DNA from: an uncultured Dongia sp.
Lineage (GTDB): Bacteria; Pseudomonadota; Alphaproteobacteria; Dongiales; Dongiaceae
Assembly: GCF_936916975.1 (NCBI RefSeq)
Contig: NZ_CAKZGO010000004.1
Location: forward strand, 1 to 64,000
Direction: 5' to 3'
DNA: 64,000 nt
Shown: positions 8,032 to 17,900 of the stretch, piece after piece
Position numbering within the stretch: the stretch's first letter is position 1
How the letters are laid out: each line of letters starts with the position of its first letter
The notes under the pieces: model-generated
Database searches by the model: none
The model's input: the letters and a program-made list of their open reading frames with translations, nothing else
What the model was told of the DNA's origin: nothing
Translations under genes and position numbers: made by a program

Positions 8032-8965
8032 AAGAACTCCGTCGGCGCAGGGCCGGTTTGCCGTTTGATTGCGATATTGCTTGGGATGTTTCGTCTTGCA
8101 GTTTCTGGCGCAGCCAATCGGCAAACAGCAGCACTTCGGCGCGTGGCGCATCCAGGCTGTTGGGCGTCAGCAGATAATGCGATTGATCCTGCGGCACGAC
8201 GATGCCGGGTACACGGCGCACACGGCCATTGGCTTCATAGGCGGCGGCAAAGCGCGACAGCACCAAGGCGGCGCCATGGCCGGACGCGACGAGCTCAAGG
8301 GCGGCAAGGCTGGTGTCGACGATGATGCCGGCGCCACCGGCGGGCAATGCCATGCCCGCGGATTCAAACAGGCGCAGCCAATCGCTCTCGACGCCCATGA
8401 TCTGGATCATCTCGGCGGGACCGATATCGCGCGGCCCCTTGATTCTGGATCCCGGTGCGGTCACCAGCACGATGGGGTCGTTGACCAGCAATTGCGCCGA
8501 GGCATCCGGCCAATTGCCGTGGCCGAAGCGGATATCGACATCGGTCTTGTCGGCCGGCAGCGCATCGGCCCAGATCGCCGAGAACAGACGGATGCGGAAA
8601 CCGGGATGCGCCTTGGCAAATTCGCTGAGCCGCGGCGTCAGCCACAGCACGGCGAAGGAGACCGGCACGCGGATGTTGAGCGTCGTCTCGCCTTCCGGCC
8701 CGAAGATCGAGAGGGTCGAGATGGAGAGCTCGCTGAAGGCCTGGCGCACGGGAATGAGATAGGCCTTGCCCATGTCGGTGACGCGCAGGCCGCGCGCCAG
8801 CCGCTCAAACAGGGGATAGCCCAACTGGCTCTCCAACGCCCGCACCTGATAGCTCACCGCTGCCGAGGTCAGCGCCAGCTCATTTGCCGCTGCGGCGAAC
8901 GACCCCCGCCGCGCTGCCGCTTCAAAGGCACGCAACCAGGGCAAGGGCGGCAAATGATAGGACAT
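8006..8965 (-). CDS. LysR-family transcriptional regulator, GcvA-like
   Basis: A winged helix-turn-helix N-terminus (LPPLPWLRAFEAAARRGSFAAAANELALTSAAVSYQVRALE; residues about 4-62) is followed by a periplasmic-binding-protein-like effector domain. The PLPWLRAFEAAARR opening is typical of the GcvA sub-family. The ATG at 8965 starts this motif directly; the open frame extends further upstream to 9037 but that part does not look like protein. It is divergent from the solute-binding-protein gene, with 158 bases between them, and runs into the GMC oxidoreductase, so it could control both. No clear T-N11-A operator could be singled out. Confidence 0.9.
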   Translation of the reverse strand: MSYHLPPLPWLRAFEAAARRGSFAAAANELALTSAAVSYQVRALESQLGYPLFERLARGLRVTDMGKAYLIPVRQAFSELSISTLSIFGPEGETTLNIRVPVSFAVLWLTPRLSEFAKAHPGFRIRLFSAIWADALPADKTDVDIRFGHGNWPDASAQLLVNDPIVLVTAPGSRIKGPRDIGPAEMIQIMGVESDWLRLFESAGMALPAGGAGIIVDTSLAALELVASGHGAALVLSRFAAAYEANGRVRRVPGIVVPQDQSHYLLTPNSLDAPRAEVLLFADWLRQKLQDETSQAISQSNGKPALRRRSSYGPPSHGK

Positions 8966-9123
8966 TCGGGATTCCGAGCAACAAATGAATTTAGGCCTTA
9001 GCCCAATAATACATCGTTTTACTTTCCACTCTGTCAAGGGCGGAATGGGTGCCGCACCCGTCTAACCCACGGGCAAGGCGTCGTGCCAATTCAGAAACCG
9101 CACTCTCAGGGGAGAAAAGCTCG

Positions 9124-10707
9124 ATGGATATCAAGTCGATGACCAAATTGGCGGCGAAGGGCAAAATGTCCCGCCGCGATTTCGTACAGCTCGCCATCGG
9201 TGCCGGCATCAGCGCCACCGCGGCGCAGACCATGTTTGCCAAGGCCGCCCGCGCCGAACCGAAGAAGGGCGGCAAATTCCGCATGGCCTTAGGGTCCGGC
9301 TCGACCACCGATACGCTCGACCCGGCGACCTTCCCGGATACTTTCAACGGCGTGTTCGGCTGGGGCTCAACCCGCTCCAGCCTCACCGAAGTCTCGCCCA
9401 AGGGCGAGGTCGTCTCGGATGTGGCCGAAAGCTTCGAAGCGTCCGGCGATGCCAAGACCTGGGTGTTCACCTTGCGCAATGGTGTCGAGTTTCATTCCGG
9501 CAAGTCGCTTGAGGCCGAGGATGTCGTGGCCTCCCTCAATCACCACCGCAGCGATGCGTCGAAATCGGCGGCGAAATCGCTGCTGACGACCGTCAAGGAC
9601 ATCAAGGCCGATGGCAAGAACAAGGTCGTCGTGACCTTGAGCGACGGCAATGCCGACTTTCCCTTCGTCGTCTCCGACTATCATCTCGCCATGATGCCGG
9701 CCAAGGACGGTGCCGCGGATTGGAAATCAGGCGACGGCACCGGCCCCTATGCGATGACCGGCTTCAATCCCGGCGTGAAGGCGACGGGCAAGCGCTTTGC
9801 CAATTACCACCGCGAGACCTATTTCGATGAGATCGAGGTTCAATCCATCTCCGACGTGGTGGCGCGCAGCAATGCTCTCACCTCCGGCGAAGTCGACTAT
9901 ATCGATCGCGTTGACCTCAAAACCGTCGACCACATGGCCGGCGGCGGCAATATCGATATCTCCGAAGTCAGCGGCTTTGCCCATTACGTGGCGCCGATGA
10001 ACTGCACCATGGCGCCGTTCGACAATGTCGATGTCCGCCTCGCCGTCAAATATGCGATCGACCGCGAGGAGATCGTGAAAAAGGTGCTGCGCGGCCATGG
10101 CTCGGTCGGCAATGACAACCCGATCGCGTCCGGCGTGCCCTTTGCCAAAGATCCGGCCACCAAGCACAGCTATGACCCGGAGAAGGTGAAGTTCCACCTG
10201 AAGAAGGCGGGCTTGTCCTCGCTCAAGGTCGACCTCTCGGCGTCCGATGCCGCCTTCGCCGGCGCCCTCGATGCTGCCCAGCTGATGAAGGAATCGGCTG
10301 CCAAGGCGGGTGTCGAGATCAACGTGATCCGCGAGGCCGAGGACGCCTATTGGGACAGCGTCTGGATGAAGAAGGCCTGGTGCCTGTCCTATTGGTCGGG
10401 CCGCCCCACGCCGGACCTCATGTTCACCACCGCCTATGCCGACAGCGCGGCGTGGAACGATACCTTCTGGAAGAACGCCAAGTTCAACGAGCTGCTGGTG
10501 GCAGCCCGCGCCGAGCTCGACCAGGCCAAGCGCACCGCCATGTATGGCGAAATGCAGGATATCGTCGCCGAGGATGGCGGCGTCATGGTCCTGATGTTCT
10601 ATAATTACATGAATGCATGCGCTAAAACCGTTGCACATGCCGATTTGGTCGCGCCAAACTGGGATGTCGACGGCATGAAGATCACCCAGCGCTGGTGGTT
10701 CGCCTAA
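9124..10707 (+). CDS. ABC transporter substrate-binding protein, family 5, Tat-exported
   Basis: Periplasmic solute-binding protein of the peptide/nickel/opine class (SBP family 5). Residues 1-38 carry a twin-arginine signal (KMSRRDFVQLAIGAGIS, ending AKAARAE). The mature part has the family features LDPATFPDTFNGVFGWGS, FTLRNGVEFHSGK and GTGPYAMTGFNPG, and the C-terminal WWFA. An AGGGGAG ribosome site lies 9 bases before the ATG at 9124. About 527 residues. No permease or ATPase gene is next to it, so it either works with a transporter encoded elsewhere or is an orphan binding protein. A stable hairpin separates it from the enzyme genes downstream. Confidence 0.92.
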   Translation: MDIKSMTKLAAKGKMSRRDFVQLAIGAGISATAAQTMFAKAARAEPKKGGKFRMALGSGSTTDTLDPATFPDTFNGVFGWGSTRSSLTEVSPKGEVVSDVAESFEASGDAKTWVFTLRNGVEFHSGKSLEAEDVVASLNHHRSDASKSAAKSLLTTVKDIKADGKNKVVVTLSDGNADFPFVVSDYHLAMMPAKDGAADWKSGDGTGPYAMTGFNPGVKATGKRFANYHRETYFDEIEVQSISDVVARSNALTSGEVDYIDRVDLKTVDHMAGGGNIDISEVSGFAHYVAPMNCTMAPFDNVDVRLAVKYAIDREEIVKKVLRGHGSVGNDNPIASGVPFAKDPATKHSYDPEKVKFHLKKAGLSSLKVDLSASDAAFAGALDAAQLMKESAAKAGVEINVIREAEDAYWDSVWMKKAWCLSYWSGRPTPDLMFTTAYADSAAWNDTFWKNAKFNELLVAARAELDQAKRTAMYGEMQDIVAEDGGVMVLMFYNYMNACAKTVAHADLVAPNWDVDGMKITQRWWFA

Positions 10708-10720
10708 GACCCTGATGACC

Positions 10721-10754
10721 GGTTGCGGGCCGATCAGTCATCCGGCCCGCAACC
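10721..10754 (+). promoter_or_regulatory. Intergenic hairpin, probable attenuator or 3' mRNA stabiliser
   Basis: A perfect 12-bp inverted repeat (GGTTGCGGGCCG and CGGCCCGCAACC) with a 10-base loop lies between the solute-binding-protein gene and the enolase-superfamily gene. Only GCCCTCTTTCG follows, so a strong intrinsic terminator is not formed. Such hairpins commonly let a binding protein be made in excess over the downstream genes; that role is inferred. Confidence 0.7.
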
Positions 10755-10783
10755 GCCCTCTTTCGTGAAGCAAGACTGACCCC

Positions 10784-11977
10784 ATGAAAATCGCTGGTCT
10801 CAAAACATTCGTCGTCGGCAATCCGCCGCCCTCTTTCGGCGGCCAGTATTTCATCTTCGTGAAGCTGGTGACTGATGACGGCATCGAAGGTGTCGGCGAA
10901 GTCTATGGCACCGCCTTCGGCCCCAAGGTCATGGTGGCGGCGATCGAGGATGTCTATCAGCGCTATGTCGAAGGCATGGACCCGTTCCATATCGAGAAGC
11001 TATGGCGCCAGGTCTATGGCTCCGGCTACACCCTGCGCCCCGACGTCACCGCGATGAGCGTCCTCTCGGCAATCGAGATCGCGCTGTGGGACATCAAGGG
11101 CAAGGCCACGGGCAAGCCGGTCTATGAGCTGCTGGGCGGCAAGGTGCATGACCGCCTGCGCTCCTACACCTATATCTATCCCGACACGGCGAAGGGCCAG
11201 GACAGCAGCATCTATTGGAACCCGGAAGCCTCGGCCGAGCGCGCAGCACACTATGTGAAGATGGGTTTCACCGGCATCAAATTCGATCCGGCCGCCCCCT
11301 ATTCGGCCTTCGATCCCAGGCAGCCCTCGCTGGAGTCGATGGATCTCTGCGAGAAGTTCTGCAAACTCATCCGCGAAGCGGTGGGGTCGAAGGCCGATCT
11401 CCTCTTCGGGACCCACGGTCAGTTCACCACATCGGGCGCGATCCGCTTTGCCCAGCGTTTGGAGAAATACCAGCCGCTCTGGTTCGAGGAACCGACTCCG
11501 CCGGAAAAACCCGAGGACATGGCGCTGGTCGCCCGCAGCACGACCATTCCCATCGCGACCGGCGAGCGCCTCGTCACCAAATACGAATTCGCCCGCGTGC
11601 TGGAAAACCGCGCCGCCTCGATCCTGCAGATGCAGGTCGGGCGCGTCGGCGGCCTGCTGGAGGCCAAGAAGATCACCACCATGGCGGAAAGCTATTACGC
11701 CCAGATCGCACCGCATCTTTACGCCGGCCCGGTGATCGGCATGGCCAATGTGCATCTCGCGACCTGCAGTCCCAATTTCCTGATCCTGGAAAGCATCGAA
11801 ACCTGGGGCGGCTTCCACGGCAAGATCATCAAGAAGCCGGTGCAGTGGGAGGCAGGCTACGTCATCCCGCCGACCGAACCCGGTTTGGGCATCGAACTCG
11901 ACGAAGACGTGGCCCGGGCGCACCCCTATACTGGCAACAATCTGCATCTGGAGATGACCAACAAGGTCATCCAATAG
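10784..11977 (+). CDS. Mandelate racemase/muconate lactonizing enzyme (enolase superfamily) protein
   Basis: Enolase-superfamily enzyme; members remove the proton alpha to a carboxylate, often to dehydrate sugar acids. The N-terminal capping domain covers residues about 1-125 and a TIM barrel the rest, with GIKFDP on strand 2, LWFEEPTPPEKPEDM (metal-ligand Glu), ATGERL (metal-ligand Glu), QVGRVGG and APHLYAGP (His). At the first metal-ligand place the sequence reads LLFGTHGQF, with Gly where Asp is usual, and the Asp of the His-Asp dyad of D-galactonate dehydratase appears as Gln. So it belongs to a divergent sub-group and its reaction should not be assumed. 397 residues. It is followed by a reductase gene 20 bases downstream. 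Confidence 0.88.
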   Translation: MKIAGLKTFVVGNPPPSFGGQYFIFVKLVTDDGIEGVGEVYGTAFGPKVMVAAIEDVYQRYVEGMDPFHIEKLWRQVYGSGYTLRPDVTAMSVLSAIEIALWDIKGKATGKPVYELLGGKVHDRLRSYTYIYPDTAKGQDSSIYWNPEASAERAAHYVKMGFTGIKFDPAAPYSAFDPRQPSLESMDLCEKFCKLIREAVGSKADLLFGTHGQFTTSGAIRFAQRLEKYQPLWFEEPTPPEKPEDMALVARSTTIPIATGERLVTKYEFARVLENRAASILQMQVGRVGGLLEAKKITTMAESYYAQIAPHLYAGPVIGMANVHLATCSPNFLILESIETWGGFHGKIIKKPVQWEAGYVIPPTEPGLGIELDEDVARAHPYTGNNLHLEMTNKVIQ

Positions 11978-11997
11978 AAACGACACGGGGAGGCACC

Positions 11998-12906
11998 ATG
12001 CGTTACGGGTTCATCGGTCTCGGCCATATCGGTACGCATCTCGCGGCCTGCCTGCAGCGCGGCGGCTTCCCGCTCGTCGTCCACGATCTCCACCAATCCG
12101 CGGCAAAGCCGCTGCTTGATATGGGCGCCACATGGGCCGATTGCCCGCGCAGTGTCGCCGAACAGGTCGACACCGTCATCACCTGCCTGCCCAGCCCCGG
12201 CGCCACACAGGAAGTGCTGGCCGACAAGGACGGCATTCTCTCCGGCATGGAGGAAGGCGCCCATTGGATCGAGATGGGGACACTGGGGCGGGACGAGATC
12301 CTGCGCTTTTCGGAACTCGCGGCCCAGCAGGGCGTCCGCACCATGGAATCGCCGGTGACCGGCGGCGTGCATCTGGCAGCAGCCGGCGACGTCACGATTC
12401 TGGCCGGCGGCGACAAGGACATGTTCGACATTCACCAGCCCGCCTTGAAGGCGATGGGCAGCAAGATCTTCCATATGGGCCCGCTGGGTTCCGCCGCGGT
12501 GATCAAGGTCATCACCAACATGCTGGCCTTCATCCATCTCAAAGCCGTCGGCGAAGCCCTGATGCTGGCCAAGCGCGGTGGCCTCGACCTCTCCCAGGCC
12601 TATCACGCCATCGCGGCAAGCTCCGGCAACAGCTTCGTCCATGAAACCGAAGGCCAGCTGATTCTCAACGGCAGCTATGATATCGGCTTCTCCATGGACC
12701 TCGCCTTGAAGGATCTGGGCTTTGCCCTGGGCTTCGGCCGCGAATTCGGCGTGCCGCTCGACCTCGCCTCGATCACCAACCAGACTTATGTCGAGGCAAA
12801 GGCGGTCTATGGCGGCAAGGCGGAATCGCCGATGATCGTCAAGCTGCTGGAAGACGCGCTCAAGACCGAATTGCGCGCACCGGGCTTCCCGGCCAAGCTT
12901 CTCTAA
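11998..12906 (+). CDS. NAD(P)-dependent beta-hydroxyacid dehydrogenase (3-hydroxyisobutyrate dehydrogenase / tartronate semialdehyde reductase family)
   Basis: A 302-residue oxidoreductase with the Rossmann motif FIGLGHIGTHLAACL at the N-terminus, substrate-binding segment SPVTGGVHLAAAGDVTILAGG, and the catalytic-Lys helix VIKVITNMLAF; the C-terminal helical domain has the usual LALKDLGFALGFG. Family members interconvert a 3-hydroxy acid and its semialdehyde. The start at 11998 has GGGGAGG 4 bases upstream; the frame remains open much further upstream inside the preceding gene, but that is not coding. It ends by overlapping the convergent IclR gene by four bases. Working behind a sugar-acid-type enolase, it could reduce or oxidise the resulting product; this is inference. 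Confidence 0.9.
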   Translation: MRYGFIGLGHIGTHLAACLQRGGFPLVVHDLHQSAAKPLLDMGATWADCPRSVAEQVDTVITCLPSPGATQEVLADKDGILSGMEEGAHWIEMGTLGRDEILRFSELAAQQGVRTMESPVTGGVHLAAAGDVTILAGGDKDMFDIHQPALKAMGSKIFHMGPLGSAAVIKVITNMLAFIHLKAVGEALMLAKRGGLDLSQAYHAIAASSGNSFVHETEGQLILNGSYDIGFSMDLALKDLGFALGFGREFGVPLDLASITNQTYVEAKAVYGGKAESPMIVKLLEDALKTELRAPGFPAKLL

Positions 12907-13655
12907 AGCAACAATGTCGCGACCCGCTGCGCCTCCCGCTGCAGCATCGCCAGCAGCTTCGGCTGGCGCGCAGCACTGATGCGCTCCGATGAGCCATGCA
13001 TGCTGAGCGTCGCATGCATGCGCCCCAAGGAATCGATGATCGGCACCGCGATTGCCACCGTATCGGGCGTGAACTCGTCCTCCTCCGTCGCATAGCCCTG
13101 GGCGCGGATCTCTTTCAGGCTCTTCTCCAGCCGCTTGAGATCGCTGATCGTGCGGCTGGTCACCTTGGTGAGGTTGAGCGTCTCGAATACCGCCGCCCGC
13201 ACATCGATGGTCGAGAAGGCGAGGAAGCACTTGCCCGACGCCGTGCCATGCAGCGGCAGGTCGCGACCCTTGAGCGGCGTCGCCTTCAGCACCACGCGTC
13301 CTTTCAGACTCTCCGCCACGATCATCGAGGTGACCGAGGGGACCAGCAAGTTGACCATCTCCCCGCTCTCCTGGCAGAGACGAATGAGCGATGGCCGCGC
13401 CAGCATGATGATGTCGAGCCGCGCCTCGACCTTGCGCCCCAGCTGCAGCAGCCGGGGGCCCAGCCGGTAGCGGCGCTCGAGCTTCACCTTCTCGACCAGG
13501 CGCAAATCGACCAGGCTCTCCAGCAGGGTGTAGGCGGTCGTCCGGGTGAGCCCGGTCCGCGCCGCGACGTCGATGAGGCGTAATCCCTCAATCGGTCCCG
13601 TGGCGAGGGATTCGATGATATCATCCGCCCGTTTCAAGCTTTGAATGCGTCGCAT
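12903..13655 (-). CDS. IclR-family transcriptional regulator
   Basis: A 250-residue regulator with an N-terminal winged HTH (SLKRADDIIESLA...LIDVAARTGLTRTTAYTLLESL) and a C-terminal effector-binding domain (LPLHGTASGKCFLAF and GYATEEDEF...IAVPIIDSLGRMHATLSM), as in IclR. It is divergent from the M24/oxoprolinase/flavoenzyme operon and convergent with the reductase. A perfect 19-bp palindrome lies 13 bases upstream of its start codon, so it probably represses itself and the divergent operon and is released by a pathway metabolite. Confidence 0.93.
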   Translation of the reverse strand: MRRIQSLKRADDIIESLATGPIEGLRLIDVAARTGLTRTTAYTLLESLVDLRLVEKVKLERRYRLGPRLLQLGRKVEARLDIIMLARPSLIRLCQESGEMVNLLVPSVTSMIVAESLKGRVVLKATPLKGRDLPLHGTASGKCFLAFSTIDVRAAVFETLNLTKVTSRTISDLKRLEKSLKEIRAQGYATEEDEFTPDTVAIAVPIIDSLGRMHATLSMHGSSERISAARQPKLLAMLQREAQRVATLLL

Positions 13656-13667
13656 TCATAACTCCGA

Positions 13668-13686
13668 TATTCGACAATGTCGAATA
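13668..13686. promoter_or_regulatory. Probable IclR operator (perfect palindrome)
   Basis: TATTCGACAATGTCGAATA is a perfect 9-1-9 palindrome in the 107-base gap between the IclR gene (start 13655) and the M24-family gene (start 13763). Its A/T-rich ends and central symmetry fit the operators of dimeric IclR-type repressors. It is close enough to both starts to govern the two divergent promoters. Confidence 0.72.
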
Positions 13687-13762
13687 AATGTCACTTTCGG
13701 CTTGGGCCGACAAGCCCGCCGTGATCTCCTCCACTCCTCACCTTTTCCGACCGGAGACGACG

Positions 13763-14914
13763 ATGCCCCTCCACTTCACCCGCGACGAATTTGCCACCCG
13801 CCGCAAGGCCACTCTCGCTGCCCTGGCATCCCGTGGCCTCGACGGCCTGCTCATGTTCCGGCAGGAGAGCATGTTCTATCTCACCGGCTACGACACCTTC
13901 GGCTACGTGTTCTTCCAGTGCTATTACCTCGGCGCCGACGGTCGGCAGTTCCTCCTCACCCGCGCCCCCGATCTCCGCCAGGCGCAGCTGACCTCGGACA
14001 TCGCCGACATCCGCATCTGGGTTGATGGACCGGAAGCGAGCCCCGCGACCGAACTCAAGAACATGCTGAAAGACTGGGGTCTTGGTGGCAAGAAGCTCGG
14101 CGTCGAATGGGAATCCTACGGCCTCACCGCGCGCAACGGCATGCGACTGCAGGCAGCCTTTGACGGGTTCGCGACGTTGATCGATGCCAGCGACCTCGTC
14201 TCGCAGCAGCGGCTCGTGAAGTCAGCAAGCGAGCTCGCTTATGTCGAGAAGGCAGCGCATCTGGCCGATTTGGCACTTGATGAAGCACACCGGCTGACGG
14301 CGCCCGGCGTGTCGGAAGCTGACATTCTCGCGGCGATGCAGAGCATCATCATCCGCAACGATGGCGACGATCCGGCCAATGAATTCATCATCGGCTCTGG
14401 GCCGGAGGCGCTGCTGTGCCGCTATCACAGCGGGCGCCGCGTATTGGACAAGGACGACCAGCTGACCTTGGAGTTCGCCGGCGTGTTCCGGCATTACCAC
14501 TCGGCCTTGATGCGCACGATCCCGGTAGGCAAGGTGCCGCCGCGCCAGATCGAGATGCACAAGGTCGCCGTCGATGCGCTCGAAGCCAGCAAGGCGGCGC
14601 TCAAACCTGGTCGTCCGGTCGGCGAGGCGTTCGACGCCCATGCGCGCGTGCTGGATGCGGCCGGCTATCAGGCGTACCGGATGAATGCCACCGGCTATAG
14701 TCTCGGCACCACCTATGCGCCGAACTGGATGGATTGGCCGATGCTCTATCACGGCAACCCGGTGCTGGCGGCACCCAACCAGGTGTTCTTCATCCATCTC
14801 ATCATTTTCGATTCGGAACGCGGCCTCGCCATGACCTCGGGCCAGACGGTGGTGGTGACGGAGACCGGCTGCCGCGTGCTATCAAAGCGGTCGACCGACC
14901 TCGTCACGCGTTGA
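13763..14914 (+). CDS. M24 'pita-bread' fold hydrolase, creatinase / ectoine-hydrolase-like
   Basis: A protein of the M24 peptidase/creatinase fold: N-terminal creatinase domain (residues about 1-140, with [21 protein letters not shown] and [10 protein letters not shown]) and C-terminal pita-bread domain. The five metal ligands of aminopeptidase P are all absent: LEFAG and HSALMRT where two Asp are expected, TGYSLG where His is expected, FFIHLI and TSGQTVV where two Glu are expected. The His in CRYHSG is kept, at the place of the catalytic His of creatinase. It therefore resembles metal-free creatinase and ectoine hydrolase (DoeA) and probably cleaves a C-N bond in a small molecule. GGAG lies 6 bases before the ATG at 13763. 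383 residues; the oxoprolinase gene starts 11 bases behind it. Confidence 0.86.
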   Translation: MPLHFTRDEFATRRKATLAALASRGLDGLLMFRQESMFYLTGYDTFGYVFFQCYYLGADGRQFLLTRAPDLRQAQLTSDIADIRIWVDGPEASPATELKNMLKDWGLGGKKLGVEWESYGLTARNGMRLQAAFDGFATLIDASDLVSQQRLVKSASELAYVEKAAHLADLALDEAHRLTAPGVSEADILAAMQSIIIRNDGDDPANEFIIGSGPEALLCRYHSGRRVLDKDDQLTLEFAGVFRHYHSALMRTIPVGKVPPRQIEMHKVAVDALEASKAALKPGRPVGEAFDAHARVLDAAGYQAYRMNATGYSLGTTYAPNWMDWPMLYHGNPVLAAPNQVFFIHLIIFDSERGLAMTSGQTVVVTETGCRVLSKRSTDLVTR

Positions 14915-14925
14915 ATGGGCAAGCG

Positions 14926-17900
14926 ATGAGCAACTGGCAGTTCTGGATCGATCGCGGCGGCACGTTTACCGACATCGTGGCGAAGGCGCCGGATGGCAAG
15001 CTCATCACGCATAAGCTGCTGTCCGAGAATCTGGAACGCTATCGTGATGCGGCTATGGCCGGCATTCGCGCCATCCTCGGCCTTGGCGCCGACGATGCGC
15101 TGCCCGTGACGGTGGGTGCGATCAAGATGGGAACCACGGTTGCCACCAACGCCCTCCTTGAACGCAAGGGCGAGGCGGTTGTGCTGGCGGTGACGCGTGG
15201 CTTCAAGGACGCGCTGCGCATCGCCTATCAGAACCGACCCAAGATCTTTGCGCGGAAGATCGAGCTGCCGGAACTACTGCACCGGGATGTGATCGAAATC
15301 GAGGAACGGGTCGACACGCATGGCGAGGTCCTCACACCGCTCGACCTCGCCAAGGCGCGCAATGACTTCAAGGCCGCCTATGACAAGGGCTACCGTGCCA
15401 TTGCCATCCTGCTGATGCATGGCTTCCGCTATCAGGCCCATGAAGCGGCGCTGAAGGAGATCGCGCAGGATATCGGCTTCACCCAGATCTCGGTCAGCCA
15501 CGAAGTTTCGCCGCTGATGAAGCTGGTGAGCCGGGGTGATACCACGGTGGTCGATGCCTATCTCTCACCCATCCTGCGGCGCTATGTCGACCAGGTGGCG
15601 CGCGAGATCGGTAACAAGACCACGCGCCTCATGTTCATGCAGTCGAATGGCGGCCTGACCGATGCCGGCAATTTCCAGGGTAAGGACAGTATCCTTTCCG
15701 GGCCAGCCGGCGGGATCGTCGGTGCGGTGGAGACGGCACGCCAGGCCGGCTTCGACAAGATCATCGGCTTCGACATGGGCGGCACCTCGACCGACGTCTC
15801 GCACTATAATGGCCAGTTCGAGCGCACCTATGAGGCGCAGGTGGCCGGTGTCCGCATGCGGGCGCCGATGATGCTGATCCATACAGTGGCGGCTGGCGGT
15901 GGCTCGATCCTGCATTTCGACGGCAGCCGCTTCCGCGTCGGGCCGGATTCCGCAGGCGCCAATCCGGGGCCGGCGAGCTATCGCCGCAATGGGCCGCTCG
16001 CCGTCACCGATTGCAATGTGATGATGGGGCGCCTTAATCCAGATTTCTTCCCGAAAGTTTTCGGGCCAAAGGGCGATGCGCCGCTCGACCGCGATGTGGT
16101 GGTGGCGAAGTTCACCAAACTGGCGGCCGAAATTTCCAAAGCCATCGGCCAGACACGTCGGCCGGAGGATGTGGCGGAAGGCTTCCTCGACATCGCCATT
16201 GCCAACATGGCCAATGCGATCAAGGAAATCTCGATCCAGCGCGGTTATGATGTTTCCAAATATGCTCTCGCCTGCTTCGGCGGCGCTGGTGGCCAGCATG
16301 CCTGCGGGGTCGCGGATGCGCTCGGCATGACGCGCATCTTCCTGCATCCGCTGGCGGGTGTGCTCTCGGCCTATGGCATGGGCCTCGCCGACATGCGCGC
16401 CATCCGCCACAAGACCATCGAAGCAGCCCTCGACCAGCATCTGGTGACGGCGCTCGCGGTCGAACTGGATGCGATGGCCGAATCCGCCCGCAGCGACATC
16501 GCCGCACAAGGCATCGATCCCGAGAACATCCACACCCTCCTGCAGGTACATCTAAAATATGCTGGCACGGACTCGGCGCTCATCACCGATTTCGGCACGG
16601 CGGCTGAGATCCAGGCCGGCTTCGAGGAATCGCACCGCCAGCGTTACGGCTTCATCGTGCCGCATAAGCAGCTGATCGTGGATTCGATCTCGGTCGAGGC
16701 GATCGGCAAGACCGAGCAGGTTGAGGATGCGCTTGTCCCCGCCGGGACGAATGACGCGGCGCCGCTGGCCAGCGTGCCGTTCTGGGCACAAGGCAAGCCG
16801 CTCACAGCACCCGTCTATGACCGCGCCAATCTTCGTCCCGGCCAGCAGATCGACGGGCCGGCCATCATCCTGGAGCCGATCTCGACCAATGTGGTGGAAC
16901 CCGGCTGGCGCGCTGTCCTCAACGACCGCGGCCATCTGGTGATGGAGCGCTATATCGCCGCCGTGCGGACCCATGCCATCGGCACCTCGGTCGATCCGGT
17001 GATGCTGGAGATCTTCAACAACCTGTTCATGTCGATCGCCGAACAGATGGGCTCGACCCTGGAGAAAACCAGCCATTCGGTGAACATCAAGGAACGGCTC
17101 GACTTCTCCTGTGCCCTCTTCGACGGCCAGGGCCATCTCATCGCCAATGCGCCGCACATGCCGGTGCATCTGGGTTCGATGGGCGAAAGTGTCGAGAGCG
17201 TCATCCGCGCGCACAGGATTCCGACCGGCACGAATATGCAGCCGGGCGATGTCTATGTGCTGAATGCGCCCTATAACGGCGGCACGCATCTCCCCGACAT
17301 CACCGTCGTCACACCCGTCTTCGACGAAGCCGGGAAAGACATCCTCTTTTATGTGGCCAGCCGCGGCCATCACGCCGATATCGGCGGGCTGACGCCGGGC
17401 TCGATGCCGCCCTACAGCCGCACGGTCGAGGAGGAAGGCGTCCTCATCGACAATGTAAAACTGGTCGATCGCGGCACCCTGCTGGAAGCGGAGATGCGCA
17501 AGCTGCTGGGGTCCGGCAAATATCCGGCGCGCAATATCGACCAGAACATCGCCGATCTCGGCGCGCAGATCGCCGCCAATGAAAAGGGTGTGCAGGAACT
17601 CCGTCGCATGGTGGGCCAGTTCACGTTGCCTGTCGTGCAAGCCTATATGGGGCATGTGAAAGACAATGCCGCCGAACAGGTGCGCCGTGTCCTCGACCGG
17701 CTCACCGATGGCAGCTTTGCCTATGACATGGATGATGGGGCGGTGATCAAGGTCAGCGTCACTGTCGATCACAAAGCGCGGCGTGCGAAGATCGACTTCA
17801 CGGGCACGTCCGGTCAGCTCGACACCAACTTCAATGCGCCGTCCGCGGTGGCGAAGGCGGCGGTGCTCTATGTCTTCCGCACCCTCATCGACGACGACAT

